From the NCBI GenBank assembly GCA_000697665.1, contig KL197727.1, forward strand, positions 310,001 through 374,000: a DNA stretch of 64,000 nucleotides, in the 5' to 3' direction. A program made the translations under genes and the position numbers. This document shows positions 37,001 through 50,621 of this stretch, piece by piece. How positions within the stretch are numbered: the first letter of the stretch is position 1; each line of letters opens with the position of its first letter. The notes below the pieces were generated by a model. That model was given only the letters and a program-made list of their open reading frames with translations. It did not search any database and was not told the DNA's origin. This stretch comes from Jaapia argillacea MUCL 33604. Taxonomy: Eukaryota > Basidiomycota > Agaricomycetes > Jaapiales > Jaapiaceae.

Positions 37001-38570
37001 ATTTGTTTATGGAGGGACCGGTTGTATTTTACGCCATTCTCTTCGTCATCGACTGCAATAGTTGGTAAGAAGGCCACCCATGATGGAGGACTCCAGATGC
37101 ATACCTGTTGGGTCTTCCCCGTGATCGGCCATCTCAGCAGTATTTTCAGGACGTTGGGTAACTGCGCCTGTGACCGAGGAAGAACCAACACCGTCTGGGG
37201 TGATTAAACGAAGACATTGAATCCAAGACTTTTTCTTTTGGTCTTTCGTCCGTTGTGGAACATATAGTTTCTCGATAAGACCTTGGGAAATGAGATCGTT
37301 GATCCGCGTCTGAAAAAAGCGACGATCCGTCTTCGTTGGATGGGCGAATCCCTACGAGTAAGCCAGCATATAGTCAATCACAGCTCCCATGAGTCGAAGA
37401 GCGAGACGAACGATTTTGATCAACATGTTCTGGGAGGCATGCATATAGTTTGTTGAGTTCCTCAGCAACTTGACGACCCGCGCCCGAACCAGCGGAAGAC
37501 TAGACAAATGCCGTGCATCGATTGGGTCGAAGCGAAGGAGGGTGGTGGCGGCACTTTGTGTCTCCTCTGCTTCCTCCCCTTCACCGATGGTCTGGCTCTG
37601 CTCAACATCAACCGCATCTTGTTTCCCTTTAGCTTCCTCGTCGCGGATTTGTTTCCAGAGTGGACTGCGTTCGAAAAAGTACTTGTGAATGCAAAAGTGT
37701 GAGCCAACGCCTCCACGCCTAATCTTGACACTAGCGCAGGATAAAGGTGATAAGCACAGATATAAGCCATGGGTGGATTGATACGTACACCAAATCAAGG
37801 TCGAGGAGTTGATTTACGAGGTAATGGCATGTCTTTTGATCGTATTTGGATTTCTTTCCCAACTCCAAGACACTGATGCCATCTTCTCGCCCTCGTGTAA
37901 CGAGCTGAAGGGCGGTATAGACCATGGGACTCAGTTTTGAGGGCTAAGGGACATATAAGCATGAATGTTCATTCATAGTTTCAGTATACATACCCTGATG
38001 TGAGAGCCCGTGATCGCGGCGAAAGAGGTTTCAGGATCCACAGCTATCCTGAGTGTATCACCGTATGCCTCATTGAGGTCTGCCAAAGTTCTTAACTTCG
38101 CATCTGGGACGATATCAAGATTCGTGGCTGGAGGGGGTTCTTCGTGAACCTCTCCCCGCTCCTTAGCTTTTCTCTTGGCGCTAATTTGCGGGGCGAGGTA
38201 GACCTCCATGCACTCGCCTGGGGGAACGGTACCTATCCGGACAGTGGGTTGGTGGACGATGATCGACCATACAAACCCATAGTATGCGTCGTCGACAACT
38301 TGTGGGTAGGAAGAGGTGTCATGGGAATGAAACCCTATAATGAAATCTCGCAAACGGGAGACATCACAGCCTAGAAGAATTTTATAAGTAAGCTGGACAC
38401 AAAAAGGGGCATAATGGTGGTGAGTCAGGCCGTTGTGGGTGGGATTCGAACGCAGAGGGCCGACCCAAACACGTCGCTCGATAGCGCGTTCATCACATGA
38501 TGAAAGAAAACTCACCGAGATCTCCGTCAAAGGAGAGTTCCCGGAGGCAATGGTGGATGAGCTCGTCCAT
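31053..38570 (-). CDS. TFC3: TFIIIC B-box-binding largest subunit (tau138/Tfc3 family)
   Basis: Tfc3 recognises the B box of tRNA genes and nucleates Pol III preinitiation complexes. Exon 1 (ATG 38570, MDELIHHCLRELSFDGDL) is followed by a 145-base intron (38371-38515). Winged-helix segments come next: MVYTALQLVTRGREDGISVL, KKSKYDQKTCHYLVNQLLDL, VKIRRGGVGSHFCIHKYF and FFQTRINDLISQGLIEKL, which form the B-block region. A central linker holds four AT hooks with GRP cores (GRPP or GRPK) in highly basic sequence (about 36000-36300). Further winged-helix repeats include ENEILRLLQDLGGIALTSTK, FIVGKVMRAQKLHLHLLKAF and IPVSLYFAVVSALVYDDRLL. The C-terminus ends VPTFWFLGNRRWYQI, TGA at 31053. Length is about 2,200 residues, longer than the yeast protein (about 1,160), largely through linkers. 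Confidence 0.88.
38441..38451 (-). promoter_or_regulatory. B-box-like sequence inside TFC3 intron 1
   Basis: On the TFC3 strand the intron reads CGTTCGAATCC, which is 10 of 11 matches to the TFIIIC B-box consensus GGTTCGANTCC. The flanks cannot form a T stem and no tRNA body surrounds it. A B box without a tRNA would be an 'extra TFIIIC' (ETC)-type site, here inside the gene for the B-box reader itself. Function is inference. Confidence 0.35.
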
Positions 38571-39078
38571 CTCAGAGCTCCTTGAATCTTGGGTTTAGCC
38601 AGACTTTGACAGGGATCTAACCAGAAACCGATGAGAGGTTGGATATAACGACCCACGGAGCCCTGAGGGTTCCGAACTCGGGTTGTTGGATAAATTGATG
38701 GAAGGGGCGATTGTCAGCGATAAGAAATCTTGCTCGTCGTCTGCCGCAATGACGAGGGCAGGTGTGACTCAGTGTGACATCTCGGGCTCACACTCCCCCG
38801 CAGCTGAACTTAGAACTGGTCAATTCAGACAATCGTGCTTCCACACAAGGTCTCTGGTGCAACGACAGTCATGATTGATTACAGAATAGTACAGATGTGT
38901 TGTATCATAAAGTGTCATGGAGAGATGTGGGATGCAATGGATGCGGCACGGGCGGCGACGCTTTTGAAAAACTTGGAAATCTATCCGAGTCAAGGCTCTA
39001 ACTTCTAAAGACCCCCACACAAGATCAACAAAAAAGAGCGAGATGAAAAGAATGGAAAGTAGAGAGACAACCCAGTCG
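38571..39078. other. intergenic: TFC3 upstream region
   Basis: About 510 bases between TFC3 and the Ups2-like stop, both minus strand. No gene or strong motif was recognised. Confidence 0.5.
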
Positions 39079-39741
39079 CTACGAACGAACCGGCTGCGTC
39101 TCCTGCGAATCCCACAAACTTCGTAACACATCTGTAAACGCTAGCTTGCCCAGCTGCGCATTCTGTTCAAATCGCTGCACCAACCAATGTTCAAGTTTAT
39201 CTGCCGCGCTCCGCCAAATTCCCATCCGCGACTGTATCTCCGCCGTTTGCGTGAACGATGTCCGGTTCAAGCCAAGCGGGACATATCGTACTTGTTCGTA
39301 ACACGTCGCGAATTGTGATAATGAGAGGTTGACGGAAGTCATGGTTGTTTCTTGGGTTGTTGGGTCGACGAACGACACCTCCCGAACAAAAGCGTCTTCC
39401 GACCCGCCGAAAAGCTGATTGATAATCCAATTGTTAGCATTCAGGAGAGAGGAAGTAGACTGTTTCGAACATACCTTCACAACCCAGATCGGCGTTTTTT
39501 GTTTGCACCCCAGTATCCGCTCTGTCCGAATGACACCAGTCCTAGGATCCACCGACCGGTCGATCACGTCGACACTCATAACATGCGAACAATGTGGATT
39601 GGGGTATTTATGCCACATTCCAATGACCACACGCGACCATGGATGACTGTCAGCCAGGGAACCTCGATGAGAACACAGGACACATAATTGACTTTGACGA
39701 TTGACTCACTCGTAACTATGGGACTGAGAGAAGTAATGCAT
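39079..39741 (-). CDS. PRELI/MSF1 domain protein, Ups2-like (PRELID3/SLMO group)
   Basis: Ups2-Mdm35 carries phosphatidylserine between mitochondrial membranes for phosphatidylethanolamine synthesis. The ATG at 39741 opens MHYFSQSHSYD, spliced to HPWSRVVIGMWHKYPNPHCS, then HVMSVDVIDRSVDPRTGVIR, TERILGCKQKTPIWVVK and, after an intron, LFGGSEDAFVREVSFVDPTT. The rest gives VNLSLSQFATCYEQVRYVPL, FTQTAEIQSRMGIWRSAADK and LEHWLVQRFEQNAQLGKLAF, ending WDSQETQPVRS. The features TERILG..K..PIW, VREVSFVD and the C-terminal VQRFEQNAQ.GK match yeast Ups2 better than Ups1. An alternative acceptor at the first AG of exon 2 gives an immediate stop, so the acceptor after 'ctggctgac' was chosen. Size (about 185 residues) is normal. 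Confidence 0.9.
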
Positions 39742-40132
39742 AGCGATAATAGAGGAAGAAGATTAACGAATCGCAAGGACAGTGAGGGTCTCTATAAGTC
39801 GTATGGCGCTCTTGAGGCGGCGAGGGAGGCCAGGGTGGGGCACAGAGAGTCAAAGTGGGCTCGGAGGAGCTGTGTTATTTTTCGTCGTCATCGCACCCGA
39901 TTGGACCCGACGGTTACGGCTTCTCCGCCAATCACAAGCCTTTCGATCGCTTACGTTGTGGCGTCGGCAGACTTCGCTGCACACGATCACTGCGCCTGTG
40001 CCAGTCTTTGATCCGCAAAAGCAGGTACATATCATGTGCAACCTTTGTCAAACCTCCGGACATGAACAGCCCTCCGAGCATAAAACATGCTGAGCTCATA
40101 CTATTATAAGTACACCCACAGTACTCCCGTGT
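39742..40132. other. intergenic: Ups2-like gene upstream region
   Basis: About 390 bases between two minus-strand genes. Nothing beyond promoter and UTR is expected; no motif was recognised. Confidence 0.5.
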
Positions 40133-43207
<3,075 letters not shown>

Positions 43208-43396
43208 GATGGGAGACGGAGAAACCGGTGGGCGACTTACAGCAATCCGAGCGTCAATCGAAGGTTCACATTTCGCAGAGCAGGTGAACGGGTCGGGCAT
43301 GTGAATATCCGAAATATGATCCACGTGTCGTAACGTAAGCTGATCTGATCGACCGATCTCCCGCCCTGGGGTTAGGGTCCTGTGGCGCTATTTACA

Positions 43397-44502
43397 TCAT
43401 ATCCTACCATCCCCCCTGGCCTCTTCAACCCACCCAACAACCCCCACCCAATCCCGCACCCTCCAAATGACGTGATCATCCAACCCACTCGGCCCAATCT
43501 CATCATCCTTCCACCACTCCTTCCCAGGTTCAAGCGCACACCTCTCATCAAAACCTAGCTGGTCCTTCTCAGTTGCCGAAACTGAAGGCCTCTTATTCCA
43601 TTCGTAGTCGCCAAAAAGGAGGACTGGCGTAGGGTGCGAATACGACGCGCATGAGATGGCATTATCGATGGAGTCGTCGATTATAAGTGTTGCTGAAAGT
43701 TGTTGGCAGACCTGGAGAGGCTATTATAATTGGGGAGGGGAAAATTCAAGGTGAGATGTACCTCTGCCTTCGTCAATTTAGTGACGAGTTCATGTCCTTT
43801 GCCTTCGATTGCTTCCTCAAATTGGCCTGTACAAATGACACTCTCGAACAATCCTGGAATCTCGTCAGGAAGCTCCTCTCCCAAACCAACATAGAGTGGT
43901 ACGAACCGGTAAAATGCTTCTCCAACCAAGCCCAGCTATTATCCAACTGACTCTTCTGCCTGGCGGTCACAACGATCAGCCGATAGCCCAAATCACGTAA
44001 CTTCTGTACTCCTCTCAAAGCCCCAGGAACAGGAGTGGTGTTGATGATCTCGCCCTCTGCGTAGTAGGCCTTGACTTTCTGATAAGTCTGTTCAGGCGTA
44101 CCCCAGTACGGATTCTAGAGGAGGAAACTGAATGGTCAGATTGGTATCGAGGACGGGGTGTGAACGAACCTTCCAATAATGATAATCTTGACGGACACTG
44201 GGAGTAAATACCTTATCCCACAAAGTAATGATGGATCTCACAGTGAAAATCAGACAGAGTCATATTTGTACCAAAATTCTTGTTATGCCCTTCGTGAAAC
44301 GCGCAAGGTCAACCCAACCCTCCATGGACGGACGCGGCGACTTACACGCAGCGACGTTAACATTGGTTTCGCTCAGTACGTCGTCGAGATCTATTGCGAT
44401 AACAGGTGCATGGGTGGGATGAGTCGAATCTGGAGGTGAAGTTGACAGTGCGCGAAGAGCGGATCCGGCATCTGGGTCGTGCTCATGGCTCGAGGGAGTC
44501 AT
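43397..44502 (-). CDS. HAD-superfamily hydrolase, 5'-nucleotidase (NT5C)-like
   Basis: The ATG at 44502 opens MTPSSHEHDPDAG. HAD motif I is IAIDLDDVLSETN (nucleophile and acid Asp: DLD). Next come PYWGTPEQTYQKVKAYYAEG, VPGALRGVQKLRDLGYRLIV and VTARQKSQLDNSWAWLEKHF, the last containing the motif II Thr. SVICTGQFEEAIEGKGHELV and TKLTKAEV with a Lys (motif III) precede ATLIIDDSIDNAISCA (motif IV DD). The protein ends VGWVEEARGDGRI, TGA at 43397-43399. NT5C-type enzymes dephosphorylate nucleoside monophosphates, but HAD substrates cannot be read from these motifs. The start is divergent to the P450 gene. Confidence 0.82.
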
Positions 44503-44919
44503 TGTGGAATGAATATTAACGAGCTTCGAGAACGAGATATGAGAGCAGTTGACGAGTTCCTAGATGTCAGAATAGTGCCGGTAGTCAACAGACTTGCTGA
44601 AATCGATCTCGAGGATCCTTGAAAGCAAGTAAGAGTCAATTCTGTCCAATTTCTGGCTTCAAAGGATTGCGGAAGAGGGGCTTGCCATTTTGGGACGCTC
44701 ATCTTTGCCTCGTGAACCCAACGCCACCTTCCTTCTTCCACTTATCCTCTAGGAATAGCTTCTCTTCGACTCTGTCAATAGCAGCCGTGTCTATAATCAT
44801 GAGGAACATGCCTCCAACATAAAGGCGACAACAGCTCCTCCGCAGTCTCCCCAGAACCCATCCGACCATCCCGGCAGGAGTAAGTATTGACCCAACGTAC
44901 GAGCCCACTTATCACTTCG
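44503..44919. promoter_or_regulatory. divergent promoter region (HAD hydrolase / P450)
   Basis: About 415 bases between the divergent ATGs at 44502 (minus) and 44920 (plus). No clear TATA or regulator site was seen. An extra upstream 5' exon of the P450 cannot be excluded, but none is needed. Confidence 0.45.
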
Positions 44920-47423
44920 ATGGAGATCCTTGGCGATTTGAGAATTCTACATCTACTCTGCTTAGGCGGAGGTACGTGTTTTCGAGCCCTCTCAAAAATT
45001 TGTCGCTCATCTCTCATAGTATACGTCCTGTACAAACTCCTCCACCAACTCTTCCTCTGGCCGTATCTCCTCTCCCCTCATAGGAAGATACCCGGCCCAC
45101 CTCTCCGTGACCCCTTCCTAGGCGTCTTCCCAGAAATAATGCACGCAGAAGCTGGGATATTACAGAGACAATGGGTCAAACAATACGGACCTGTTGTTAG
45201 AGCCGTCGGACCATTTGGGGTTGAGAGGATCATATTTATGAAGCCGGAAGCGTTGCACAGGATCTTGATTAGTGATTGGTTGGAATATCCAAGAGTATGT
45301 GGTGTCAGATTTATCTGTCAATAATATGCTCATGTGTGGCTTGGTAGCCGGATTTTATGAGGAACATCTTGGGAGTGGTAGCTGGGTATGGATTGCTGAC
45401 AGTCACGGGGAATGAACACAAGCAGATGAGAAAGGTGATGAATCCTGCGTTCTCGATTCCAAATCTAATGGCCCGTAAGCCCTTTCCTCGTTTGTGTGGT
45501 TGAATATTGTCAACCCAATGGACATTAGAAACTGACATGTACTACGACTCGATCGAGAGGTTCGTAGTCGCACATTTAAAAGTTTGGACTACTTTGACCC
45601 GACCGTCAGTTTGGTCGATATACTGTCGAGTGCCACAAATGCTCAGCAAGATCCATCTCAAGGAAAAGAATTCTTGATGTACGAATGGAGTACGTTCCCC
45701 TTTGATATTGAAGTCATCCAACATATTGAAATTACATTCTTCCCAGTGAGTAAAGTAACACTTGACATCATCTGCGAAACTGCTTTCGGATACAAAACCA
45801 ATTCTCTTCGAGACCCTCATAACGAACTCGCCGAGGCATACGAGCACTTGATTGGTCTCCAGAGTGGTGAGCTCGTTCATGGGCTTGTTTTCAGTTGACT
45901 GCTCACATCTTGTAGGTCCCAACATTGCCAGGTTCATTGGTTTGATGTCGATACCCGGAGCTCCTTTCCTCTTTCGTTCTCAATGGGCCTACGACCACCG
46001 CCATTGGTTCTTCAAATCCTCACTGCTCGGTAGGTCTACATTCCACTATAATCAATCGCCCCTGACTTCACGGTCTACTCAGCCCCGGCAGCCACGACGA
46101 TAGAGTCGATGTACCGCATCAAGTCCATCTCTCAACGCATACTGACTGAAAGGCTATCTGAAGCTCAATCGTCTGCTGTAAACCTCGAGCACGACATGCA
46201 AGCCAAGAAGGATATTATGTCGTTGCTTGTCCGGGCTCGGTTGGCTGGTGACCAGGCGAATAAAGGTAGCGGTGTTAAGGGGTACAGGATGAGTGATGGT
46301 GCTGTCATGGATCAGGTGGTGAGTTGTCGACCTTGGATGGGGTTAAATTCTGATCTTATTGAAACGATTGCATCAACCTTCTTTAGTTAACGTTTCTTGG
46401 GGCAGGACATGAAACGACAGCATCTGGTGAAGAGGTTAATCTCGTCAGGTTAATCTCGTGCTGACAAATAGACTCTTTCCTCTCGCACGATATCTTGCAT
46501 TTGCAGGACTTGCTTGGGTATGGGGTATCTGCTTCGTTAGTTAGCCTCTCGAGGTCTCAAACCCCTGATATCAGACTCTCTGGCTCCTCGCGAACGATCC
46601 GCAATCTCAACGTAAACTCCGAGCCGAGGTCACTCCACTCCTCGATGCAAATCCAAGGCCGAGCTATAGGGAATTGAAGGATCTGCAATGGTTGGATTGT
46701 GTCGTGTATGCCCTCCTGTTCATCTTCCCTCAGGATGTTTTCACCAATCTTCTTTGGGCTTGATAGGTTGGAGAGCTTGCGCTTGATGCCACCTGTCCCG
46801 ATGACACTACGCAAGGCAGCCAAGACGGGGACTATCGACGGAGTTTCAGTGTCGAAAGGCACTATTCTATACATTCCGGTCAGTCAGCCATGCATTCGTC
46901 GTCGGGTTTCTTGTGTTGAGAAAACTCTGGCAGATTCGGGTTGTCAATACGTGGAAAGAAATCTGGGGTGACGACGCTGAGGAGTACGTGCCCGCCTGTT
47001 CTCTACCTTTAACATCAATTAATACCCCTCACTGAAGGTTTAATCCCGCCCGTTGGCACAGCCTACCAAACACCTACCATCCCACGTACTCCATGTTGTC
47101 CTTCATAGCCGGTCCACATGCATGCATCGGGAAGACCATGGCTATTATCGAGATGAAATCTGTTCTGGCGTACGTATTTTATCATTCCCCTGGGTCTCAG
47201 CTTGCTTACGGTTACGCCTTTTGCTTCTTCTAGACTACTCGTAGCGAACTTCGAGTTTGAGCCCTCGTTCCCTGGACAAATCGTCAAGCCCACGGCAGCG
47301 GTCACCATGAGTGCGCCCTTTTGTTAGGTTGAATCATTCAAGCTTTGCTGAACAGTTGTTTCATTTTCTGCAGAGCCCGCGGATAGTATGCCTTTGCGCG
47401 TCAAACTCGTAGATAGAATGTAG
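44920..47423 (+). CDS. Cytochrome P450 monooxygenase (microsomal, fungal)
   Basis: Heme monooxygenase of unknown substrate. The ATG at 44920 opens MEILGDLRILHLLCLGG, spliced to VYVLYKLLHQLFLWPYLL (N-terminal anchor), then the Pro-rich hinge KIPGPPLRDPFLG. Later landmarks are WLEYPR...LLTVTGNEHKQMRKVMNPAF (C helix), VTLDIICETAFGYKTNSL, the I-helix GAGHETTASGLAWTLWLLAN (oxygen-binding Thr pair), the K-helix ESLRLMPPVP (ExxR), NPARW, and the heme loop FIAGPHACIGKTMA with the Cys ligand and His where Arg is commoner. The gene has about 12 short introns; two at the I-helix (from 46415 and about 46520) must be removed to see the frame. The last exon ends RVKLVDRM, TAG at 47421-47423. It appears intact, about 520 residues. 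Its 3' end is the left end of the tandem duplication. Confidence 0.92.
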
Positions 47424-47672
47424 TGGGGACCGTATGAGCCGCGAGTGTGAAGCACGTTTGATTGGGTATCAGATTCCCCTTGTACTTCAACAATCTATAA
47501 TATATTAGATCGTAACCAAGCCTCACGGTATATGAATGAGGAACGAGGGGCCTATCCTTGTGCTCAGTGGTGTCCATTCGAGGTTCGGCAATATCCGCGA
47601 TACCCCCGTACCCGCGACCTGAACGAAACCCCCATCTCTCTCAAGCGCCTTCCGTTACTTCCGTCCACTATT

Positions 47673-47800
47673 GTCCCCTCACGGGTGACATACGAAAACT
47701 TGGAACGATACAGAGAAGATTAGCATGGCCCCTGCACAAGGATGACACGCTTCTCCAGAGTGGAAGACCTACGGGTCCCAAAATTTATGCCAAAGTTTTT
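47673..47800 (+). ncRNA. U6 spliceosomal snRNA (probably functional copy)
   Basis: U6 is the catalytic snRNA of the spliceosome and is made by Pol III. The 5' end carries a GTCCCCTCACGGGTGACATA hairpin-like start. The invariant core follows: ACAGAGA box (47710-47716), then AGATTAGCATGGCCCCTGC, ACAAGGATGACACGC (AGC triad and internal stem-loop). The 3' end is uncertain; a GACC-TACG-GGTC hairpin at about 47766-47777 and a T5 run at 47796-47800 are the likely terminator. No TATA box is visible near -25. A GTTCGAGG at 47897-47904 is a weak downstream B-box candidate. The exact 5' end is inferred by comparison with remembered fungal U6. Confidence 0.92.
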
Positions 47801-48820
47801 GAACTCATTTCGCAGCCATGACTTTGAACGGAAGAACTTCGAAGTTTATCAGGTAAGTTCCAGTACATGTGCCCGTTACGGTATGGTTCCACTGTCGTTC
47901 GAGGTGGGAGAGCAGTGTCTAACCCTCTTCCAAAGTTCCAAAGCGCCGGTTGCGGGAGATGGCGACGTCCCCTGACGACTTCCCCTACTTTGGAACTTGA
48001 ATCGAGGATTGACCTCACGCTTGGTTGGTATGACTTTTCGGTTGTCGAGACCCGTTTCGAGGTACGCCGCGGGCCCTTCAGATGCCAAATAGCCAACGAC
48101 CTTGTCCTCCATTGAACATCTCCTTTACTTCCACTTCCACGTTCAACTCAGTACGGCGAACTATCAAGAACGCATACTTCGGGAGCGCGGTTGCCAAGGC
48201 ATCATCCCTTCAATGTATGTTAGGCAAATGGGATGATCGTAGCCTCGCGGATTTGCGTAACTCGCAAGTTCGCACAACTCCGAGTCTATCGCTCCCAACA
48301 GGGCGAATTGCAAGTTCCCCCTTCAAGTTTCCCTTCCAGAGGAGGATTAATAACAGATACCAACCCTTTCCGTTCGAATGCTGATCATTTCCCTACGAAG
48401 ATCTAGGCAACACTTCCTCATCGCACATCAGCGAAGCACACAAGGTTCTCACCTCAGCCGATCCACTCCCATCCAACCCCTTGTCCCTCCTTCATCCACA
48501 AGAATTCTGCAGCGCCCAACGTTCCGCACTAGGAAATCTGTGGCGGTGCCGTCCATACAAAGTCAAATATCACCCTTATGTTAAAAATGGACTAGCGATG
48601 GGATTTGATGCAGTGTTCTGGAATCGCTACTGAAGTATAAGGATATGACGAAAAGACCGTCGTCGCTTCTCATCGTCTATCCCTTGAACAAAGATGTCTT
48701 TGCATAGTGGGGGTTGCGCCCACAAAGACTCAAGTCCTATAACTTTGGAACTCAGGGTGAAGCCACGATAATTTCCGGTATCGCTCTCTACCACCTCTCA
48801 CACTCCCTTGCCCTCCAAAA
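47801..48820. other. non-coding stretch between U6 and the first secreted-protein gene
   Basis: About 1 kb with no recognised gene. It aligns in order with the stretch after the second U6, so it predates the duplication. Open frames on either strand are not conserved between the copies, which argues against coding. Confidence 0.6.
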
Positions 48821-49493
48821 ATGCTCTCGCGATTCTGTCTTTACCCCCTCCTTTCCTTTCTCACCCGTACGTCCCCACAGATCCTGTTTTCAAAGACCTT
48901 GGTTTCTAATCCCCCTTACCCAGTCAATCTTTTCGTAGCTGCTTCGCCCATCTCGGATCAATGGGACTCTCTTCGTCATCTCGATAAAATCGACCAAGAA
49001 ACGAGGGATTGGCATTGGAATAGGTTGTATCCAAGGAGATGTATGACGGCGTGTAGGCTTGTTGATTATGTGAGTGCATCACAGGCAGGTTCAAGTTGAA
49101 TTCCATTCACTTTTCGCTGACTCCCCACCCCAACCCCTTCTCAATCTCATCTTTGCACAACAGCCGACGGCCACTGCTACTACTACGGGAGTAACGACAC
49201 CTAGTACACTCTTGGATGAAGCCCCGACTCCTACCCCCACTGTTTCCGAGCAGGTGACTACTACAACTAAAGCGCCTTCTTCAGGCTCAGGCTTGATTAC
49301 ATATTCGCCGACTGGGACTATCAAAGCTGCAGCGGCGAGTTCACCGTCTTTGGTGACACCTACCTCTAGTGTTGCTACTAGTACTACCAACGTAGGAAAA
49401 AGCAGCGCGTCGATGGTAACTTATGTCGTTTCTCATGAGGTGACTGCGTTGAGTATTGGAATGGTCGTCACCTTGCTCGTTCTAGTTCTCTAA
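48821..49493 (+). CDS. small secreted, probably GPI-anchored Ser/Thr-rich protein, copy A
   Basis: Three exons (48821-48866, 48924-49069, 49164-49493) encode 173 residues; I do not recognise a family. The N-terminus MLSRFCLYPLLSFLTLNLFV is a signal peptide. A conserved block follows: SPISDQWDSLRHLDKID, then TRDWHWNRLYPRRCMTACRL with two Cys. Exon 3 is a Thr/Ser/Pro-rich stalk (TPTPTVSEQVTTTTK) likely to be O-glycosylated, ending in a hydrophobic tail (ALSIGMVVTLLVLVL) after small residues, as in a GPI-attachment signal. A paralogue with the same exon plan lies at 51614. A cell-surface wall or plasma membrane location is inferred. Confidence 0.8.
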
Positions 49494-49543
49494 TCGTCAT
49501 CGTTGTTGTCGATGCGATCTTCTCTTACCATTTTTGTTTTACT

Positions 49544-49680
49544 GGGGGTTCAGTATGCCTGATCGTAGCCCTCTCTACCTTTGATCTTTGTTCCATTTCG
49601 TCTGACCTTTTTTTCCCGGGGGTTCCGTAGGTCTGAGCATAGCCCCCTGCACCTTCAATCTTCGTTCCAATCGGTCCACC
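49544..49680. repeat. 74-base direct repeat, two diverged copies
   Basis: Two copies with a 74-base period begin with a GGGGGTTC element at 49544 and 49618 and share gatcgtagcc/gagcatagcc and the atctttgttcc/atcttcgttcc segments. The matching 3' UTR of the second secreted-protein gene has only one copy (about 52285). This points to a local duplication after, or a loss in, one unit. Confidence 0.7.
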
Positions 49681-49692
49681 CTTTGTGTTATT

Positions 49693-49740
49693 CCCTGTTA
49701 TTTATTTCCCCTGTTATTTATTTCCCCTGTTATTTATTTC
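49693..49740. repeat. 16-base minisatellite, three perfect copies
   Basis: The unit ccctgttatttatttc is repeated exactly three times in the 3' flank of secreted-protein gene A. It is absent from the corresponding flank of gene B. Confidence 0.95.
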
Positions 49741-50033
49741 CTATCGTTATCAAATTTTGTATCGTCAACCTTTGTCTTTCATGCCTGGTGCGTTATATCG
49801 CAGTAGAGTGACTTTCATGTATCGTTCAGCGATGAATTTAGATGGTACCTTTCTCGAGTTTCAATTTGGGGGCGTTGGTCCAAAGCTGTTTGGTGGTGGG
49901 GGCCGGGAAATATTCATACACGGGCAGTACTAGTTACATGCAATGGGTATATCTCGTCGGTACTCCCTTTGGATAGGAAGGACAACCTGAGGTGATGAGG
50001 CTCCTCGATCCGCGAGGAAGGATATGATCAAGC

Positions 50034-50260
50034 CTACGCAACTACATAACGAACGCGTATCAGAACTTGAGTGACTTTTCAACCTGCAAAACGACATGCC
50101 CACCTTGCCAGTCTCAACCTCATAAACCCACCCAGTAACCTTTGTCTCCTCCAACACCAACGGATTCCCCTTCAACCACTTGACATCACCCCTCACCGCC
50201 TCTCTCAACTCACCAAACTCCGAAAAATCAATCTTGTCAATCGTTTCTGGATCAACCTTT
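50034..50260 (-). pseudogene. truncated beta-carbonic anhydrase 3' fragment
   Basis: The minus-strand translation KVDPETIDKIDF, then VKWLKGNPLVLEETKVTG and WVYEVETGK, is nearly identical to the C-terminal third of the complete gene at 52658-53274. The part with the zinc ligands is absent because the duplication junction at 50260/50261 cuts the gene. The last short exon has also lost bases (about ten) relative to the intact copy. It has no start codon or promoter of its own and is presumably inert. Confidence 0.88.
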
Positions 50261-50380
50261 GCAGGGGTCACCATAAGTGCGCCCTTTTACAATCTTGAAT
50301 CGTTCAAGTTTGTTGACAATTTTTTTGCAGAACCCGCCGATAGCATGCCTTTGCGCGTCAACCTCGTAGATAGAGCGTAG
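50261..50380 (+). pseudogene. cytochrome P450 3' fragment (last intron and exon)
   Basis: Contains the end of the penultimate coding exon (GTCACCATA), the last intron and the last exon read as PADSMPLRVNLVDRA then TAG. It matches the intact P450 ending PADSMPLRVKLVDRM. It has no upstream gene body: the sequence to its left is the carbonic anhydrase fragment. It is a passenger of the tandem duplication. Confidence 0.88.
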
Positions 50381-50621
50381 TGGGGATCGTATGAGCGGCG
50401 AGTGTGAAGCATAACTATTTGGGTGTCGGATTTTCCCTTGTACTTCAACAATGTATAATATATTGGATCCTAACCAAGCCTCATGGTACATGAGAGAGGA
50501 ACGAGGGGCCCATCCTTGTGCTCAGTGGTGTCAATCCAAGGCTCGGCGAAATCCGGGATACCCATACCTGAACGAATCTCTCATCTCTCTCAAGCGCCTT
50601 CCCTGACTTCCGTCTACTGTT

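Larger units (their letters stand above)
47295..50260. repeat. tandem duplication, left unit (about 2.97 kb)
   Basis: This block is repeated head-to-tail as 50261-52890. It starts inside the last coding part of the P450 (GCAG before GTCACCATGAG) and runs through U6, a 1 kb non-coding stretch and the first secreted-protein gene into the 3' part of a carbonic anhydrase. The order is the same in both units. By eye, identity is high in U6 and in exon 2 of the secreted protein and perhaps 75-85 percent elsewhere. The left unit is longer mainly because the right one lacks about 120 bases downstream of U6 and one 74-base subrepeat. Confidence 0.9.

Noticed and set aside
38430-38460. Possible tRNA on the minus strand because of GTTCGAATCC
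   Set aside because: The bases around the would-be T loop do not pair, there is no D or anticodon arm, and the site lies inside a well-defined TFC3 intron.
46380-46560. Apparent frame breaks in the P450 I-helix region, suggesting a pseudogene
   Set aside because: Removing two short GT-AG introns restores GAGHETTASGLAWTLWLLAN in frame, so the gene is intact.
47801-48820. A further gene between U6 and the secreted protein in each duplication unit
   Set aside because: Reading frames in the two units do not correspond and no splice model keeps a shared protein.
49091-49390. Long minus-strand frame across secreted-protein gene A, and its counterpart in gene B (51925-52233)
   Set aside because: Val/Gly-rich antisense shadow of the Thr/Ser-rich repeat exon; it has no signal or motif of its own.
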